From Candidatus Zixiibacteriota bacterium (GTDB lineage: Bacteria > Zixibacteria > MSB-5A5 > JAABVY01 > JAHJOQ01): a stretch of 44,400 nucleotides of DNA. A program made the translations under genes and the position numbers. The notes below the pieces were generated by a model, which saw only the letters and a list, made by a program, of their open reading frames with translations, searched no databases and was not told the DNA's origin. The stretch spans positions 1-44,400 of the forward strand of contig JAGVNY010000036.1 of NCBI GenBank assembly GCA_020053015.1, given 5' to 3'. This document shows, one piece after another, positions 25,625 through 34,681 of this stretch. Position 1 is the stretch's first letter. Each line of letters begins with the position of its first letter.

Positions 25625-26413
25625 ATGATTAAAGCTATGAGAACGGCGGCGAGCGGCATGTCCGCCCAACAGATGAACGTGGACACGATCGCTAACAACC
25701 TGGCGAACGTGAACACAACCGGATTCAAGCGGAGCAAGATGGAATTCCAGGACTTGCTCTACTCGAGTGTCCGCAAAGCAGGAGTATCAGCCGCTACAGG
25801 AACGACCGTCCCGACATCTCTCGAAGTGGGTTATGGGACCCGGCCAGTCGCTACAGTGCGCCAGTTCGCGGTCGGCGATCTATCGGAAACAGGCAATCCG
25901 CTCGACATGGCGATAGAAGGCAATGGGTTCTACCAGATCACGATGCCGGATGGCACCACCGCATACTCGCGTGACGGCTCGTTCAAAGTCTCACAAGATG
26001 GTCAATTGACCACATCGGACGGGTTTTTCGTAACGCCTGAGATCACGGTACCGACCGAAGCCGAATCGATTTCAGTCGGATTCGACGGAAGAGTCTACGC
26101 CAAGATATCCGGGCAGGTCGACCCGCAAGAACTTGGGCAGATCGAACTCGCAAGATTCATCAACCCGGCAGGTCTCGAAGCCATCGGACACAATCTGTTC
26201 CGTACAAGCGCTGCTTCCGGCGAAGCAGTGACCGGCGTACCGGGCGAGGATGGACTGGGGAGTATCGCTCAGGGATATCTTGAGCTCTCTAACGTAGATG
26301 TAGTCGCGGAAATGGTCAATATGATCGTTGCTCAGCGTGCATACGAAATCAACTCGAAGGCAATTCAGACTTCGGACGATATGTCCGGGATTGCGAACAG
26401 CTTGAAGAGGTAG
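25625..26413 (+). CDS. flgG: Flagellar distal rod protein FlgG
   Basis: A 262-aa protein of standard FlgG length. The N-terminal MIKAMRTAASGMSAQQ and NNLANVNTTGFKRSKMEFQDLLY, the central GYGTRPVATV, and the C-terminal ELSNVDVVAEMVNMIVAQRAYE match the distal rod protein closely. It polymerises on FlgF to complete the rod on which the P and L rings assemble. GAGGACAACC precedes the ATG, 11 bp after flgF. Nothing is missing or unusual. Confidence 0.97.
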   Translation: MIKAMRTAASGMSAQQMNVDTIANNLANVNTTGFKRSKMEFQDLLYSSVRKAGVSAATGTTVPTSLEVGYGTRPVATVRQFAVGDLSETGNPLDMAIEGNGFYQITMPDGTTAYSRDGSFKVSQDGQLTTSDGFFVTPEITVPTEAESISVGFDGRVYAKISGQVDPQELGQIELARFINPAGLEAIGHNLFRTSAASGEAVTGVPGEDGLGSIAQGYLELSNVDVVAEMVNMIVAQRAYEINSKAIQTSDDMSGIANSLKR

Positions 26414-26415
26414 TC

Positions 26416-27099
26416 GTGAGATCGATCAACATCGGAGTGTTGATTCTCTTCATAGGGATCGGAAACGCGGGCGCCAACAGCAGGGCTGTGGAGGAGGCGA
26501 CGAAGCTCCTGATCAGTCAATACGGTGTGGAGCCCACTTCGATTGCCGTCACAATGAGAGAGAACGTTTCCTTCAACGACCTGCAATCAACTGACGAGAT
26601 TCGTGCCTATTCGCAGTCCGGAAGCATACCGCATGGCGTTTGCGTATTCCGCTTCGACATCGTGCGCAATGGCGTCGTTGTCAAGTCGATCTCAGCGCCG
26701 GTGAATGTCTCCATCTGGCGTAACGCATACGTAGCGAGAAGAGAAATCAAGCGCGGTAACAGGGTCAGGTCAGAAGACCTCACAGTGGAACGATGCGATG
26801 TGACCAATTCGTTCGACAAGGTCAAAGACGTCTGCGACTCGCTCGGCGACATTCGCGCAGTAAGAAACATCGCTGTCGGCAAAGTGATCGAACGCGACAT
26901 GATCGAGGCGATACCGGCTGTCAACAGAGGCGATGAAGTGCTTGTCCGATGCGAAGTAGGATCAATCGAGATAACGACTATAGGTGTCGCAAAAGACGAC
27001 GGCTGTCCTGGCGACGAAATCGAGGTCGTTAACAAGAGCACGAAGAGACGAATCCTGGCTGAGGTCATGGGTCCCGGAACCGTTGTGGTCAAGAGATAG
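26416..27099 (+). CDS. flgA: Flagellar P-ring chaperone FlgA
   Basis: The 227-aa product has a signal peptide (about 1-20), an N-terminal beta domain, and a C-terminal SAF domain (about 105-227) with YVARREIKRGNRVRSEDL, the usual LRD-like start of that fold, ending in MGPGTVVVKR. FlgA assists assembly of the FlgI P ring in the periplasm and is secreted by Sec. The GTG start lies 2 bp after the flgG stop, so translation is probably coupled. Its position before flgH and flgI fits its role. Confidence 0.9.
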   Translation: MRSINIGVLILFIGIGNAGANSRAVEEATKLLISQYGVEPTSIAVTMRENVSFNDLQSTDEIRAYSQSGSIPHGVCVFRFDIVRNGVVVKSISAPVNVSIWRNAYVARREIKRGNRVRSEDLTVERCDVTNSFDKVKDVCDSLGDIRAVRNIAVGKVIERDMIEAIPAVNRGDEVLVRCEVGSIEITTIGVAKDDGCPGDEIEVVNKSTKRRILAEVMGPGTVVVKR

Positions 27100-27111
27100 C
27101 GCGGAGCAATT

Positions 27112-27696
27112 ATGAGAAACCAACTGAAAACCGCTATGGCCGCCGCAAGTCTGCTCTTCTGTGGAATTGCAGGGGCAACCAGCCTTGTCGGAGGGTCGGG
27201 CAGTCTGTACACCGACGTCAAGGCCCGTGACATCGGCGACGTGCTGACGATTCGAATTTACGAGGACGCCGAAGCAGCAAATGTCACGCAGACTGACATC
27301 ACGAAAGAGGGCAAGTTCGATACGAAAGGTGGACCCGGGATCGGGACGTTGGACTTTATCCCCCTTTTCGGCGCTTCGGGAGAGAACAAGAACGAATACA
27401 AAGGATCGGGCAATAATGCGCGGCGGGGTAATCTCAAGGCAAAGATGACGGTGAGAGTAGTAGCCATCCGCCCCAATGGCGACCTGATCGTAGAAGGTAA
27501 TCGCGTGATTACCATAAACAACGACACTGAGACTCTTACTCTGAGCGGTATAGTGCGCTCCCAGGATGTGGATGCCGGCAACGGTGTAGATTCCTACAAT
27601 ATCGCCGACGCTCAGATTTCATACCGAGGAAAGGGGCCGGCTTCGACCGGGGCTCGGCCTGGAATGGTCATTCGGTTTCTCAATTGGCTGTTCTGA
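27112..27696 (+). CDS. flgH: Flagellar L-ring protein FlgH
   Basis: The 194-aa product keeps the FlgH core: SLYTDVKARDIGDVLTIRI (about 30-48), NEYKGSGNNARRG-like low-complexity middle, and the C-terminal VRSQDVDAGNGVDSYNIADAQISYRGKGP. FlgH forms the ring in the outer membrane, so the cell is diderm. FlgH is normally a lipoprotein. Here the only Cys (position 17) is preceded by LLF, a poor lipobox, and a Sec cleavage near AGA-TS looks more likely. It sits between flgA and flgI with gaps of 12 and 9 bp. Confidence 0.95.
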   Translation: MRNQLKTAMAAASLLFCGIAGATSLVGGSGSLYTDVKARDIGDVLTIRIYEDAEAANVTQTDITKEGKFDTKGGPGIGTLDFIPLFGASGENKNEYKGSGNNARRGNLKAKMTVRVVAIRPNGDLIVEGNRVITINNDTETLTLSGIVRSQDVDAGNGVDSYNIADAQISYRGKGPASTGARPGMVIRFLNWLF

Positions 27697-27705
27697 GGTA
27701 AACCT

Positions 27706-28821
27706 GTGAACAAGCGAACGATCACCATTGCGATAATAATCATTGTCCCGATCATCTGGTTCTTCTCGCGGGCGATGGCGGATGTCAGAGTCAAAGATGT
27801 CGCGCGGATAAACGGACAGAATGAGATTCCTGTAATTGGCTATGGATTGGTCGTCGGACTCGAAGGTACTGGTGACGGCAAAGGATCAGCGTTCACCGTC
27901 CAGTCCCTTGTGAATATGCTTCAAAGATTGGGAATAACGGTCCCTGTGAACGACGTGAAGGTCAAGAATGTGGCTGCTGTCGTCGTGACGGCAGCCCTTC
28001 CTCCTGGCACGAAGAAGGGAAGTAGCATCGACTGCACTGTTTCCTCCCTCGGTGATGCTACTTCCCTGAAAGGTGGCACCCTGCTTCTCGCGCCCATGAC
28101 CGCAATGGACGGTACGATCTACGGTTACTCGTCAGGCCCGGTGTCGATAGGCGGGTTCAATGTTCAGGTCGATGAGGGCAACAAGATCGTCAACAACTAC
28201 ACACTTGTTGGACGTATACCGGGGGGATTCTCAATCAACATTGGATATCCTATGGAGGACTTTGAGTATAAGATTCTCCAATTGAGCCTTACCAATCCCG
28301 ATTTCACGACTGCAAAGCGACTGCGTGATAGAATCAATGATGTGTATCCGAATTGCGCTTATCCACTGGACGCCGGCACGATTGAATTGATCGTGCCGGA
28401 TTCGCTACAGATGAAGTCAGGGTGGGTGGAATTTGTTTCACGCATAGAGAATCTGACTGTCAATCCCGATGTGCCGGCGAGAGTGGTAATTAACGAGAAG
28501 ACCGGGACTATCGTCGCGGGCGAGAGAGTCTCGATCGCCCCAGTGGCCTTGGCGCATGGCACTATTACGATTTCAATCAAGTCAATCCCCGTGATATCGC
28601 AACCTGCTCCGTTTTCGCAAGGGAAGACAGTGGAATCCAAGGAGAGTACGATCGATGTCACCGATGAAAATGCAAGAGTAGTGTATTTCGAGGAGAGAAC
28701 CAACATCTCCGAAGTTGCTTCTGCCCTGAATGCAATAGGAGCTACCCCTCGGGACATCATCGCTATCTTCCAGGCCCTGAAGGAAGCTGGCGCCCTGAGA
28801 GCTGAGTTAGTGATACTCTGA
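27706..28821 (+). CDS. flgI: Flagellar P-ring protein FlgI
   Basis: A 371-aa product with a signal segment (about 5-25, ending RAMA) and the classical FlgI start VRVKDVARINGQNEIPVIGYGLVVGLEGTGDG. It continues with QSLVNMLQRLGITVP, the LPPGTKKGSSIDCTVSSLGDA block and the C-terminal ISEVASALNAIGATPRDIIAIFQALKEAGAL. It forms the periplasmic P ring around the rod in the peptidoglycan layer. The GTG start is preceded by GAGGTAAACCT. Full length and typical. Confidence 0.97.
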   Translation: MNKRTITIAIIIIVPIIWFFSRAMADVRVKDVARINGQNEIPVIGYGLVVGLEGTGDGKGSAFTVQSLVNMLQRLGITVPVNDVKVKNVAAVVVTAALPPGTKKGSSIDCTVSSLGDATSLKGGTLLLAPMTAMDGTIYGYSSGPVSIGGFNVQVDEGNKIVNNYTLVGRIPGGFSINIGYPMEDFEYKILQLSLTNPDFTTAKRLRDRINDVYPNCAYPLDAGTIELIVPDSLQMKSGWVEFVSRIENLTVNPDVPARVVINEKTGTIVAGERVSIAPVALAHGTITISIKSIPVISQPAPFSQGKTVESKESTIDVTDENARVVYFEERTNISEVASALNAIGATPRDIIAIFQALKEAGALRAELVIL

Positions 28822-28835
28822 AATTGAGGACGATC

Positions 28836-29687
28836 GTGTCTGGCAACATCGACATATCGCTTCCACGCCCGAACGCTGTTCCACGTCATTCGACAGAGAA
28901 TGACACGGCACGCAGGCTGAAGCTTGAGAAAGCGGCTCGTGATTTCGAGTCATTGTTCGTGTATCAGTTGCTCCGCACCATGCGTGCATCGTTTGCGTCG
29001 AGCTCGGATGACAAGAACGAAATGGGATTCGGTAAGGATATATTCATGTCGATCGCAGACCAGGCTCTCGCGCAGAAGGTGGGAGAGACAGGATCGCTTG
29101 GGATAGCGAAGTCATTGATGACTTATCTCGAGCAATCCAAGGGACAAGCAACGGAAGCTGCTGAATCGCAAAGCAGCAAAGCCAGGGAGATCGAGCATCG
29201 CGAAGTGAAGCGAGAATTCAAGAGTCTTGACACTGCGCAACCGGCTCCGATCAAACTGAAGATGAGTTACACAAGCCCGACGTCGGACAGGAAGCTTAGC
29301 CGGGATGAGCTCAATAGCCTGATCGACTCGGCTTCTCAGAAACACGGACTACCGTCCACTTTGCTGGAAGCCTTGATTCAAGTTGAATCGGCGGGAGATT
29401 CAACCGCTGTCTCTCGAAGAGGGGCCAAGGGCCTGATGCAACTGACCGATTCAACTGCGAAAGAGCTGGGTGTAACCGATGTATTTGACCCTGAAGAAAA
29501 CGTGGATGGCGGTTCGCGGTACCTCAAGAAGTTGATCAACCGATTCTCGGGAGATGTGAAGCTCGCGCTTGCGGCATATAACGCCGGACCGGGGGCAGTA
29601 GACAAGTATGGCGGCATTCCCCCGTATCCGGAGACCGAGAAGTATGTCGATAAGGTGATTGGATTTATGTCCGATACCGAGAAGTAG
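28836..29687 (+). CDS. flgJ: Rod-assembly protein FlgJ with SLT transglycosylase domain
   Basis: I use GTG 28836 (283 aa), since GAGG lies 6 nt upstream and the ORF-track TTG 28824 precedes that site. The N-terminal rod-binding domain (33-97) has ARDFESLFVYQLLRTMR. After a charged linker, an SLT lytic transglycosylase domain (about 158-280) shows the catalytic Glu184 in IQVES, GLMQLT and AAYNAG. It caps the growing rod and cuts peptidoglycan to let it pass. Enterobacterial FlgJ instead carries a GH73-type glucosaminidase domain, so this is the alternative fusion. It is co-directional with all the ring genes. Confidence 0.92.
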   Translation: MSGNIDISLPRPNAVPRHSTENDTARRLKLEKAARDFESLFVYQLLRTMRASFASSSDDKNEMGFGKDIFMSIADQALAQKVGETGSLGIAKSLMTYLEQSKGQATEAAESQSSKAREIEHREVKREFKSLDTAQPAPIKLKMSYTSPTSDRKLSRDELNSLIDSASQKHGLPSTLLEALIQVESAGDSTAVSRRGAKGLMQLTDSTAKELGVTDVFDPEENVDGGSRYLKKLINRFSGDVKLALAAYNAGPGAVDKYGGIPPYPETEKYVDKVIGFMSDTEK

Positions 29688-29736
29688 CGATAAAGGTTAT
29701 GATTACCCAGTCCGACAATAGGTATCAGGAGCTCAT

Positions 29737-30234
29737 GTGGATTCTCTGACTAACAAATTGATGGATGTTGTTGCGCGCGAAGTCGAGCAGTTCGAACTAT
29801 TTCTGAAGCTTCTGTCAGAGCAGCAGAATCACCTGATAGCGAATGACTTGGATAATCTGAACAAAACGGTGATGGAGCAGGAACAGGCCATTTTGAAACT
29901 CCGGGATTGTGAGACGGAACGAATCGGCATCGTGCGCGATATCTCGACAAGAACTGGCGATAACGAGGCAGACCTTACGCTCGCGACTATGGCACGACGT
30001 TTGGAGAAGCCACACGCTGACCGGCTTGAGAGGATGCAGAAGCAACTCGTGAACCTGCATAAAAGAATCGATCGCGCCAGAGCGCGGAATGACTTCTTGA
30101 TCAAGAAATCAATGGAGCACATCGAAGGCGCTGTACGATTGTTGGCGTCCAACGGAGTGCGTCCTCCGACTTACGGGGACAAGAACACGCGGGATTCTCA
30201 GACTCCGAGCATCATGGTGAATCGCACGGCGTAA
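29737..30234 (+). CDS. flgN: Flagellar export chaperone FlgN-like
   Basis: The 165-aa product is largely helical, with a long coiled-coil-like helix pair (about residues 5-130), matching the FlgN family by length, content and place directly before flgK. FlgN binds the C-termini of the hook-associated proteins FlgK and FlgL in the cytoplasm and delivers them to the export machine. The GTG start at 29737 follows AGGAGCTC; the ATG at 29735 is out of frame. The anti-sigma gene flgM, often found just before flgN, is not present in the 49-bp gap. Confidence 0.82.
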   Translation: MDSLTNKLMDVVAREVEQFELFLKLLSEQQNHLIANDLDNLNKTVMEQEQAILKLRDCETERIGIVRDISTRTGDNEADLTLATMARRLEKPHADRLERMQKQLVNLHKRIDRARARNDFLIKKSMEHIEGAVRLLASNGVRPPTYGDKNTRDSQTPSIMVNRTA

Positions 30235-30237
30235 CCG

Positions 30238-30263
30238 ATAGGAAAGGGCAGATGATAGGATGT
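30238..30263 (+). promoter_or_regulatory. Candidate double CsrA-binding site at the flgK start
   Basis: ATAGGAA (30238-30244) and AGGATGT (30257-30263) place two GGA cores 17 nt apart across the ribosome site and the flgK ATG. GGATGT equals the 3' half of the published CsrA consensus. csrA is the next gene. Binding is inferred. Confidence 0.4.
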
Positions 30264-31651
30264 CACTGTTTCAGGGACTCGAAATTGGCAAGAAGGCGCT
30301 GATAGCCCATCAGCTGTCCCTCAATACAACCGGCCACAACATCGCAAACGTCGACACACCGGGCTTCACCCGCCAGAGGGTGCAGACGGCACCGTCATAT
30401 CCAATGGATACGATCGAGGGGCCGATCGGCACCGGGATTGACGTGGTCAAGATCGAGCACATTCGAGATTTGTTCCTCACGGATCGTTGGCGGTCTGAGA
30501 ATCAGAACCTCGGACGATGGCAGGCGAAATCACAGACGCTCGAGCAAATAGAGGGTTTTCTCAATGAGCCTCAGGACTCGAGCCTCGGGGCTATTCTTAA
30601 CGAATTCTGGTCGGCGTGGCAAGACCTTGCGGACAACCCGGAGGCGCCGGAGACCCGTCGTTCGGTGGTTCAGCAGGCACACCTCGTAGAGAACGCATTT
30701 CACCAGATACACAGTCAACTGACGCAATTGCAGCAGTCGATAGACAGTGATATTCAGAGCAGAGTAAGCGAGATCAACAATCTCGGTAAGCAAATCGCCG
30801 ATCTTAATCGTCAGATATCCAATGTTGAGCTGGGCGGAGAAATGGCCAACGACTTGCGAGACAAAAGGGATCTGCTCATAGATGAGCTCTCTAAGTTTGT
30901 CAATGTCAGAAGCCGGGTTGATGGCTCGGGTCAGGCGATTGTGCAGATCGGAGCGATGGGATTTGTCGACGGATCGAGCTCCTGGGAACTGGAGCCATCG
31001 ACATTTGCGGAAGGCAGCACGACGAAAACTTCGATCGTCTGGAAGAACACTTCGTTTGAGCTTGACTTCTTCAACGGCGAAATGAAAGGATTGATTGAAC
31101 TCAGGGATGAGATCGTCCCGAACTACATTTCGAAACTCGATACGCTTGCGGCCACAATCGTAGAAAAGGTGAATGAAACGCACCGCGCGGGGTATGGAAG
31201 CGATGGTTCGACGGGACTGAATTTCTTCGATCCGTTTCTGACTACCGCAGAGCAAATAACCCTGAACATCGAGCTCGAGAACGATCCGCGGAAACTTGCA
31301 GCTTCGCAGAGCGGAGAAACAGGCGACAGCTCTAATGCGCTCGCTATTGCAAATGTCCTCAAAGTTGACCGCATAATGGACAACAACAGCGCAACCATTG
31401 AGGAGTACTACAATTCCATGATCGGCCTCATCGGGATAGAAGTGCGAGAAGCAAGCGATCAGACCGAGAACTACGAGCTTTTGGTACGGCAGCTTGAAAA
31501 CTCGCGTCAATCGGTTCAGGGAGTGTCTCTGGACGAAGAGATGACGAACATGATCAAGTTCCAGCATGCGTACGAGGCTGCCGCGCGAGTGATAACGTAC
31601 TTGGATTCTGCGCTCAGCACCGTCATAAACGGCATGGGTGTGACAAGATAA
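30260..31651 (+). CDS. flgK: Hook-associated protein 1 FlgK
   Basis: The 463-aa product has the N-terminal [22 protein letters not shown] signature, the central [11 protein letters not shown] and [14 protein letters not shown] segments that define FlgK, and the C-terminal [29 protein letters not shown] coil. It forms the first junction ring between hook and filament and is exported with FlgN. The length is within the normal range. The ATG lies 25 bp after flgN, and csrA begins 23 bp after its stop. Confidence 0.97.
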   Translation: MSLFQGLEIGKKALIAHQLSLNTTGHNIANVDTPGFTRQRVQTAPSYPMDTIEGPIGTGIDVVKIEHIRDLFLTDRWRSENQNLGRWQAKSQTLEQIEGFLNEPQDSSLGAILNEFWSAWQDLADNPEAPETRRSVVQQAHLVENAFHQIHSQLTQLQQSIDSDIQSRVSEINNLGKQIADLNRQISNVELGGEMANDLRDKRDLLIDELSKFVNVRSRVDGSGQAIVQIGAMGFVDGSSSWELEPSTFAEGSTTKTSIVWKNTSFELDFFNGEMKGLIELRDEIVPNYISKLDTLAATIVEKVNETHRAGYGSDGSTGLNFFDPFLTTAEQITLNIELENDPRKLAASQSGETGDSSNALAIANVLKVDRIMDNNSATIEEYYNSMIGLIGIEVREASDQTENYELLVRQLENSRQSVQGVSLDEEMTNMIKFQHAYEAAARVITYLDSALSTVINGMGVTR

Positions 31652-31674
31652 CAGCGGCTTGGGAAGGGATTCCT

Positions 31675-31998
31675 GTGCTGATTCTTACAAGGAAGTTAGG
31701 CGAAAGCATCACCATCGGTGACAACATCAAAGTCACCGTGCTTGGTATCTATGGCCGGCAAGTGCGATTGGGCATCGAAGCTCCGCTCAAGGTCGTAGTG
31801 CATCGCGAAGAGATCTACGTCAAGATTCAAAATGAGAACCGTAAGGCTTCCGGCACGGCAAACGAAGACCTCGGCAACGTGGTTCGCATGCTTCGAAGCA
31901 AATTCAAGGGCGAGATAAAGCAGAGCGACGGGAAGTCTGACATCAAGTACAAACAGGAAGGATCTTCGAACAGGGACGACAAGCGTCCGGCCGAGTGA
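31675..31998 (+). CDS. csrA: Carbon storage regulator CsrA with long C-terminal tail
   Basis: The 107-aa product has a canonical CsrA core (1-55), including [21 protein letters not shown] and the RNA-contacting Arg44 that matches E. coli CsrA. Beyond this is an unusually long, charged tail of about 50 residues, whereas most CsrA proteins end at 61-75. CsrA dimers bind GGA motifs in mRNA leaders and repress translation; FliW antagonises it in flagellar control. The gene sits between flgK and flgL, while fliW follows flgL. GGGAAGGGA precedes the GTG start and itself has GGA motifs, so autoregulation is possible. Confidence 0.95.
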   Translation: MLILTRKLGESITIGDNIKVTVLGIYGRQVRLGIEAPLKVVVHREEIYVKIQNENRKASGTANEDLGNVVRMLRSKFKGEIKQSDGKSDIKYKQEGSSNRDDKRPAE

Positions 31999-32021
31999 GC
32001 CTTTGCAGGGTTCGATGACTT

Positions 32022-33971
32022 ATGAGAGTTACTAATCAAATGATCACCAGTTTGGTGATCAACAATCTCTCTCGGAACATTGACAGCTTTATGAAGCTGG
32101 AAAATATGATGTCTACCGGCAGGAGAATAAACAAGCCGTCCGACGATCCAATCGGCAGCATCCGCGATCTGGGATATCGTTCCGTCCTTGCGCAGTACGA
32201 GCAGTACGACACGAATATCTCGCACGCGGAGACCTGGCTGTCGAGTGTGGACTTGGCGCTGTCAACGATGAACGATCTCCTGATTGACGCAAAAGACGTA
32301 GCGGTTATGCTCGCTAACGACACTTACGACGAGACCGCTCGACAGTCGGCCGCGAACGAGGTGGAATCGATTTTCGAGCAGATTCTTCAGGCAGGCAATT
32401 CCAAGCTCGGAAACAGATATCTCTTCAGCGGGCAGAGGACTCTGGAAAAAGCGTTCCGAGCCACGAGTACCGGTGTCATCTACGAGGGAGATGACGGCGA
32501 CCTGACTGTGGAGATCGAGGCCAGCACGAGAATGGCAATCAACATAGTAGGTTCCGATATGCTTACGAAGCCATTCACGCTGCTCGGCGACGAGGCTGAT
32601 CTTGCAGTTGGAGTGGATGGCAGCACTGCGCTCACCGATTTGAATGACGGCAACGGAGTCGACCTGACTCCGGGCATCTTTAGAGTTACTGATGCCAACC
32701 TTGGAATCTCAATTGCTGTAGATTTGTCCGCGGCAACGGACCTCAACTCGGTCATCTCGGCCATTAACACACAGCTTCAGGCCCCTTTGCCTCCGAACAA
32801 CATAACCAACCTGACGGCTTCGCTCGGAGACGAGGGCAACAACTTGAAGCTGGTAGCAATTGACAGATCTGACGTGAGTTTGGTGACGCCGCTTCGCAAT
32901 CTCAATCAAGGCGCAGGAATAGACCGGACGAACCCATCGTTTATAATTCACAATGCCGACCATTCGATCGAGGTGACGGTGGACATCGCTTCCGCAACCA
33001 CTCTCGGGGATGTCGTGACTGCTATAAACTCGGTGCTGAGTGGACATCCTGACCCAACCGTACAGAATGTGGTTGCGTCGCTGAATGCTGCCGGCACAGG
33101 CTTGATGCTCCAGGACAACAACGGAGTCCCAATCGGTCTCACCGTTTCAGATACTGATTTGGACGCAGGACCGGCTCGGGATCTGGGGATCATCGGAAGC
33201 ATCAATCCACAGCTTGTTGGCACAGATCTAAACCCACGACCAGAATTCGTTATCGAAGAGAGTGCGAGCGGCGAGACCACCGCCGCTGATCTCGGTATCA
33301 CCGGCACAATGAACTACAATCTTGTGGGGGAGGATGTTGATCCTCGCCTGGTGGCTTCTACTCCCGTCTCTCTGCTTAACAACGGAGTTGGAATCGCGCT
33401 CGACAGGATTCGCATCTCTCAGGGAGGCACGACCGTGACACTTGATCTCAACGCATCAGGGATTACGACGGTTCAGGATTTGGTCGACCTTCTGAATTCA
33501 ACAGGTCTGTCCATACGGGCGGCCATCAACAGTGTTGGAAAAGGCATTTCCATTGAAAATCTCGACCCAACCCAAACCTTGATTATCAAAGATATCGACG
33601 AGACCAAACCGGCTGCGGCGTTAGGAATCGAGGGATCGCCGGACGTCATGGGAAATCTGCTCGTCCTCATAGAAGCGCTGAGAGAGAATAATCGTGAAGT
33701 CGTGAACTCGGTAATAGACGGGCTGGATGACAGCCTTGACGAAATCCTTAACCAAAGAGCTACAGCGGGCGCCAAGAGCATTAGACTTGAGACAACCCAA
33801 TTGCGGCTGACTGAGTACAGCCTGAGTTTCACTAAGCTTCTGTCGGAGGTCGAGGATGCGGACCTGACTAAGCTTGTAGCGGAACTCGCTCAGAAAGAAA
33901 ACACGTACAAAGCAGCTTTGCAGTCTGCCGCGAAGATTATCCAACCAACACTGCTCGACTTTATCGGATAG
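32022..33971 (+). CDS. flgL: Enlarged hook-associated protein 3 FlgL
   Basis: The 649-aa product begins MRVTNQMITSLVINNL and has the helical flagellin-type N-terminus (1-140, ending LGNRYLFSGQRT) and a C-terminal coil (about 540-649). Between them lies an insertion of about 400 residues with three repeated modules (about 203-288, 290-392 and 448-540), each having an LNxGxGI start, a beta strand, an alternating SAATDLNSVISAIN-like helix, and a closing strand. These resemble the flagellin hook-IN motif. E. coli FlgL has 317 aa. The modules probably form a surface domain on the hook-filament junction. Confidence 0.9.
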   Translation: MRVTNQMITSLVINNLSRNIDSFMKLENMMSTGRRINKPSDDPIGSIRDLGYRSVLAQYEQYDTNISHAETWLSSVDLALSTMNDLLIDAKDVAVMLANDTYDETARQSAANEVESIFEQILQAGNSKLGNRYLFSGQRTLEKAFRATSTGVIYEGDDGDLTVEIEASTRMAINIVGSDMLTKPFTLLGDEADLAVGVDGSTALTDLNDGNGVDLTPGIFRVTDANLGISIAVDLSAATDLNSVISAINTQLQAPLPPNNITNLTASLGDEGNNLKLVAIDRSDVSLVTPLRNLNQGAGIDRTNPSFIIHNADHSIEVTVDIASATTLGDVVTAINSVLSGHPDPTVQNVVASLNAAGTGLMLQDNNGVPIGLTVSDTDLDAGPARDLGIIGSINPQLVGTDLNPRPEFVIEESASGETTAADLGITGTMNYNLVGEDVDPRLVASTPVSLLNNGVGIALDRIRISQGGTTVTLDLNASGITTVQDLVDLLNSTGLSIRAAINSVGKGISIENLDPTQTLIIKDIDETKPAAALGIEGSPDVMGNLLVLIEALRENNREVVNSVIDGLDDSLDEILNQRATAGAKSIRLETTQLRLTEYSLSFTKLLSEVEDADLTKLVAELAQKENTYKAALQSAAKIIQPTLLDFIG

Positions 33972-33979
33972 GGCATGGT

Positions 33980-34462
33980 ATGAAGATTGTCACGTTGCGT
34001 TTCGGAGAGCTTGAGATACCGGATGAGAAGATCATCCATTTCCCGAAAGGGCTGCTGGGATTCGAGCAGTTCAAGAAGTTTGTCATACTTCAACGCCAGG
34101 ACTCAGAGCCTTTCAAGTGGCTTCAGTGCCTCGATGATTCCAATCTCGCATTTGTCATTACTAATCCGGGGTACTTCTTCCCGAACTACAAGATCGAACT
34201 CCATATAAAGGAGTTGGAAGACATCGAAGTCACCGATGGATCGGGCGTGGAAACATACGTTATTGTGACGATCCCGAAGGACATCTCCCAGATGTCCGCG
34301 AATCTCCAGGGCCCGATCGTGATCAACACTGACACGGGCCTGGGAAAGCAGATCGTGCTCGTCAACGGTCCCTACACGATCCGACACTACATAATCGAAG
34401 AGCTTGAAAAGAGACAAGCTCGGGCAAAAAGCAAGGAACCTCTCGCTCTACAGATAGGATGA
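33980..34462 (+). CDS. fliW: Flagellar assembly factor FliW
   Basis: The 160-aa product has the FliW hallmarks: a beta-rich start with FGELEIPDEKIIHFPKGLLGFE, PFKWLQCLDDSNLAFVITNP, and the C-terminal NLQGPIVINTDTGLGKQIVL. FliW binds CsrA allosterically and also flagellin, so that translation of flagellin-type mRNAs is released only when flagellin has been exported. It lies 8 bp after flgL with csrA upstream, giving the complete CsrA-FliW switch in one operon. After it comes a 219-bp gap and the glycosyltransferase block. Confidence 0.96.
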   Translation: MKIVTLRFGELEIPDEKIIHFPKGLLGFEQFKKFVILQRQDSEPFKWLQCLDDSNLAFVITNPGYFFPNYKIELHIKELEDIEVTDGSGVETYVIVTIPKDISQMSANLQGPIVINTDTGLGKQIVLVNGPYTIRHYIIEELEKRQARAKSKEPLALQIG

Positions 34463-34681
34463 ATATCTCGATTGCACATAGGATCGCACATGTCGAATGC
34501 GGCATGAGAGCAAGCGCCTCGGAGAACGGACGAAGAGATGGAGGCGAGGGGGAGAGCAGAAGATGAGGTCGCTAAGGCATGGACGGATGCCTTTCCGTCG
34601 ATTACTGCTTAGGATGCAGCAGTGTGAACTAATCTCCAGCGAATGGAACGTTGGAGACAATATAGGAAGAAGGCGAGTCTC

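Noticed and set aside
30530-31567. 345-aa minus-strand ORF
   Set aside because: Antisense shadow of flgK; no family resemblance and no ribosome site.
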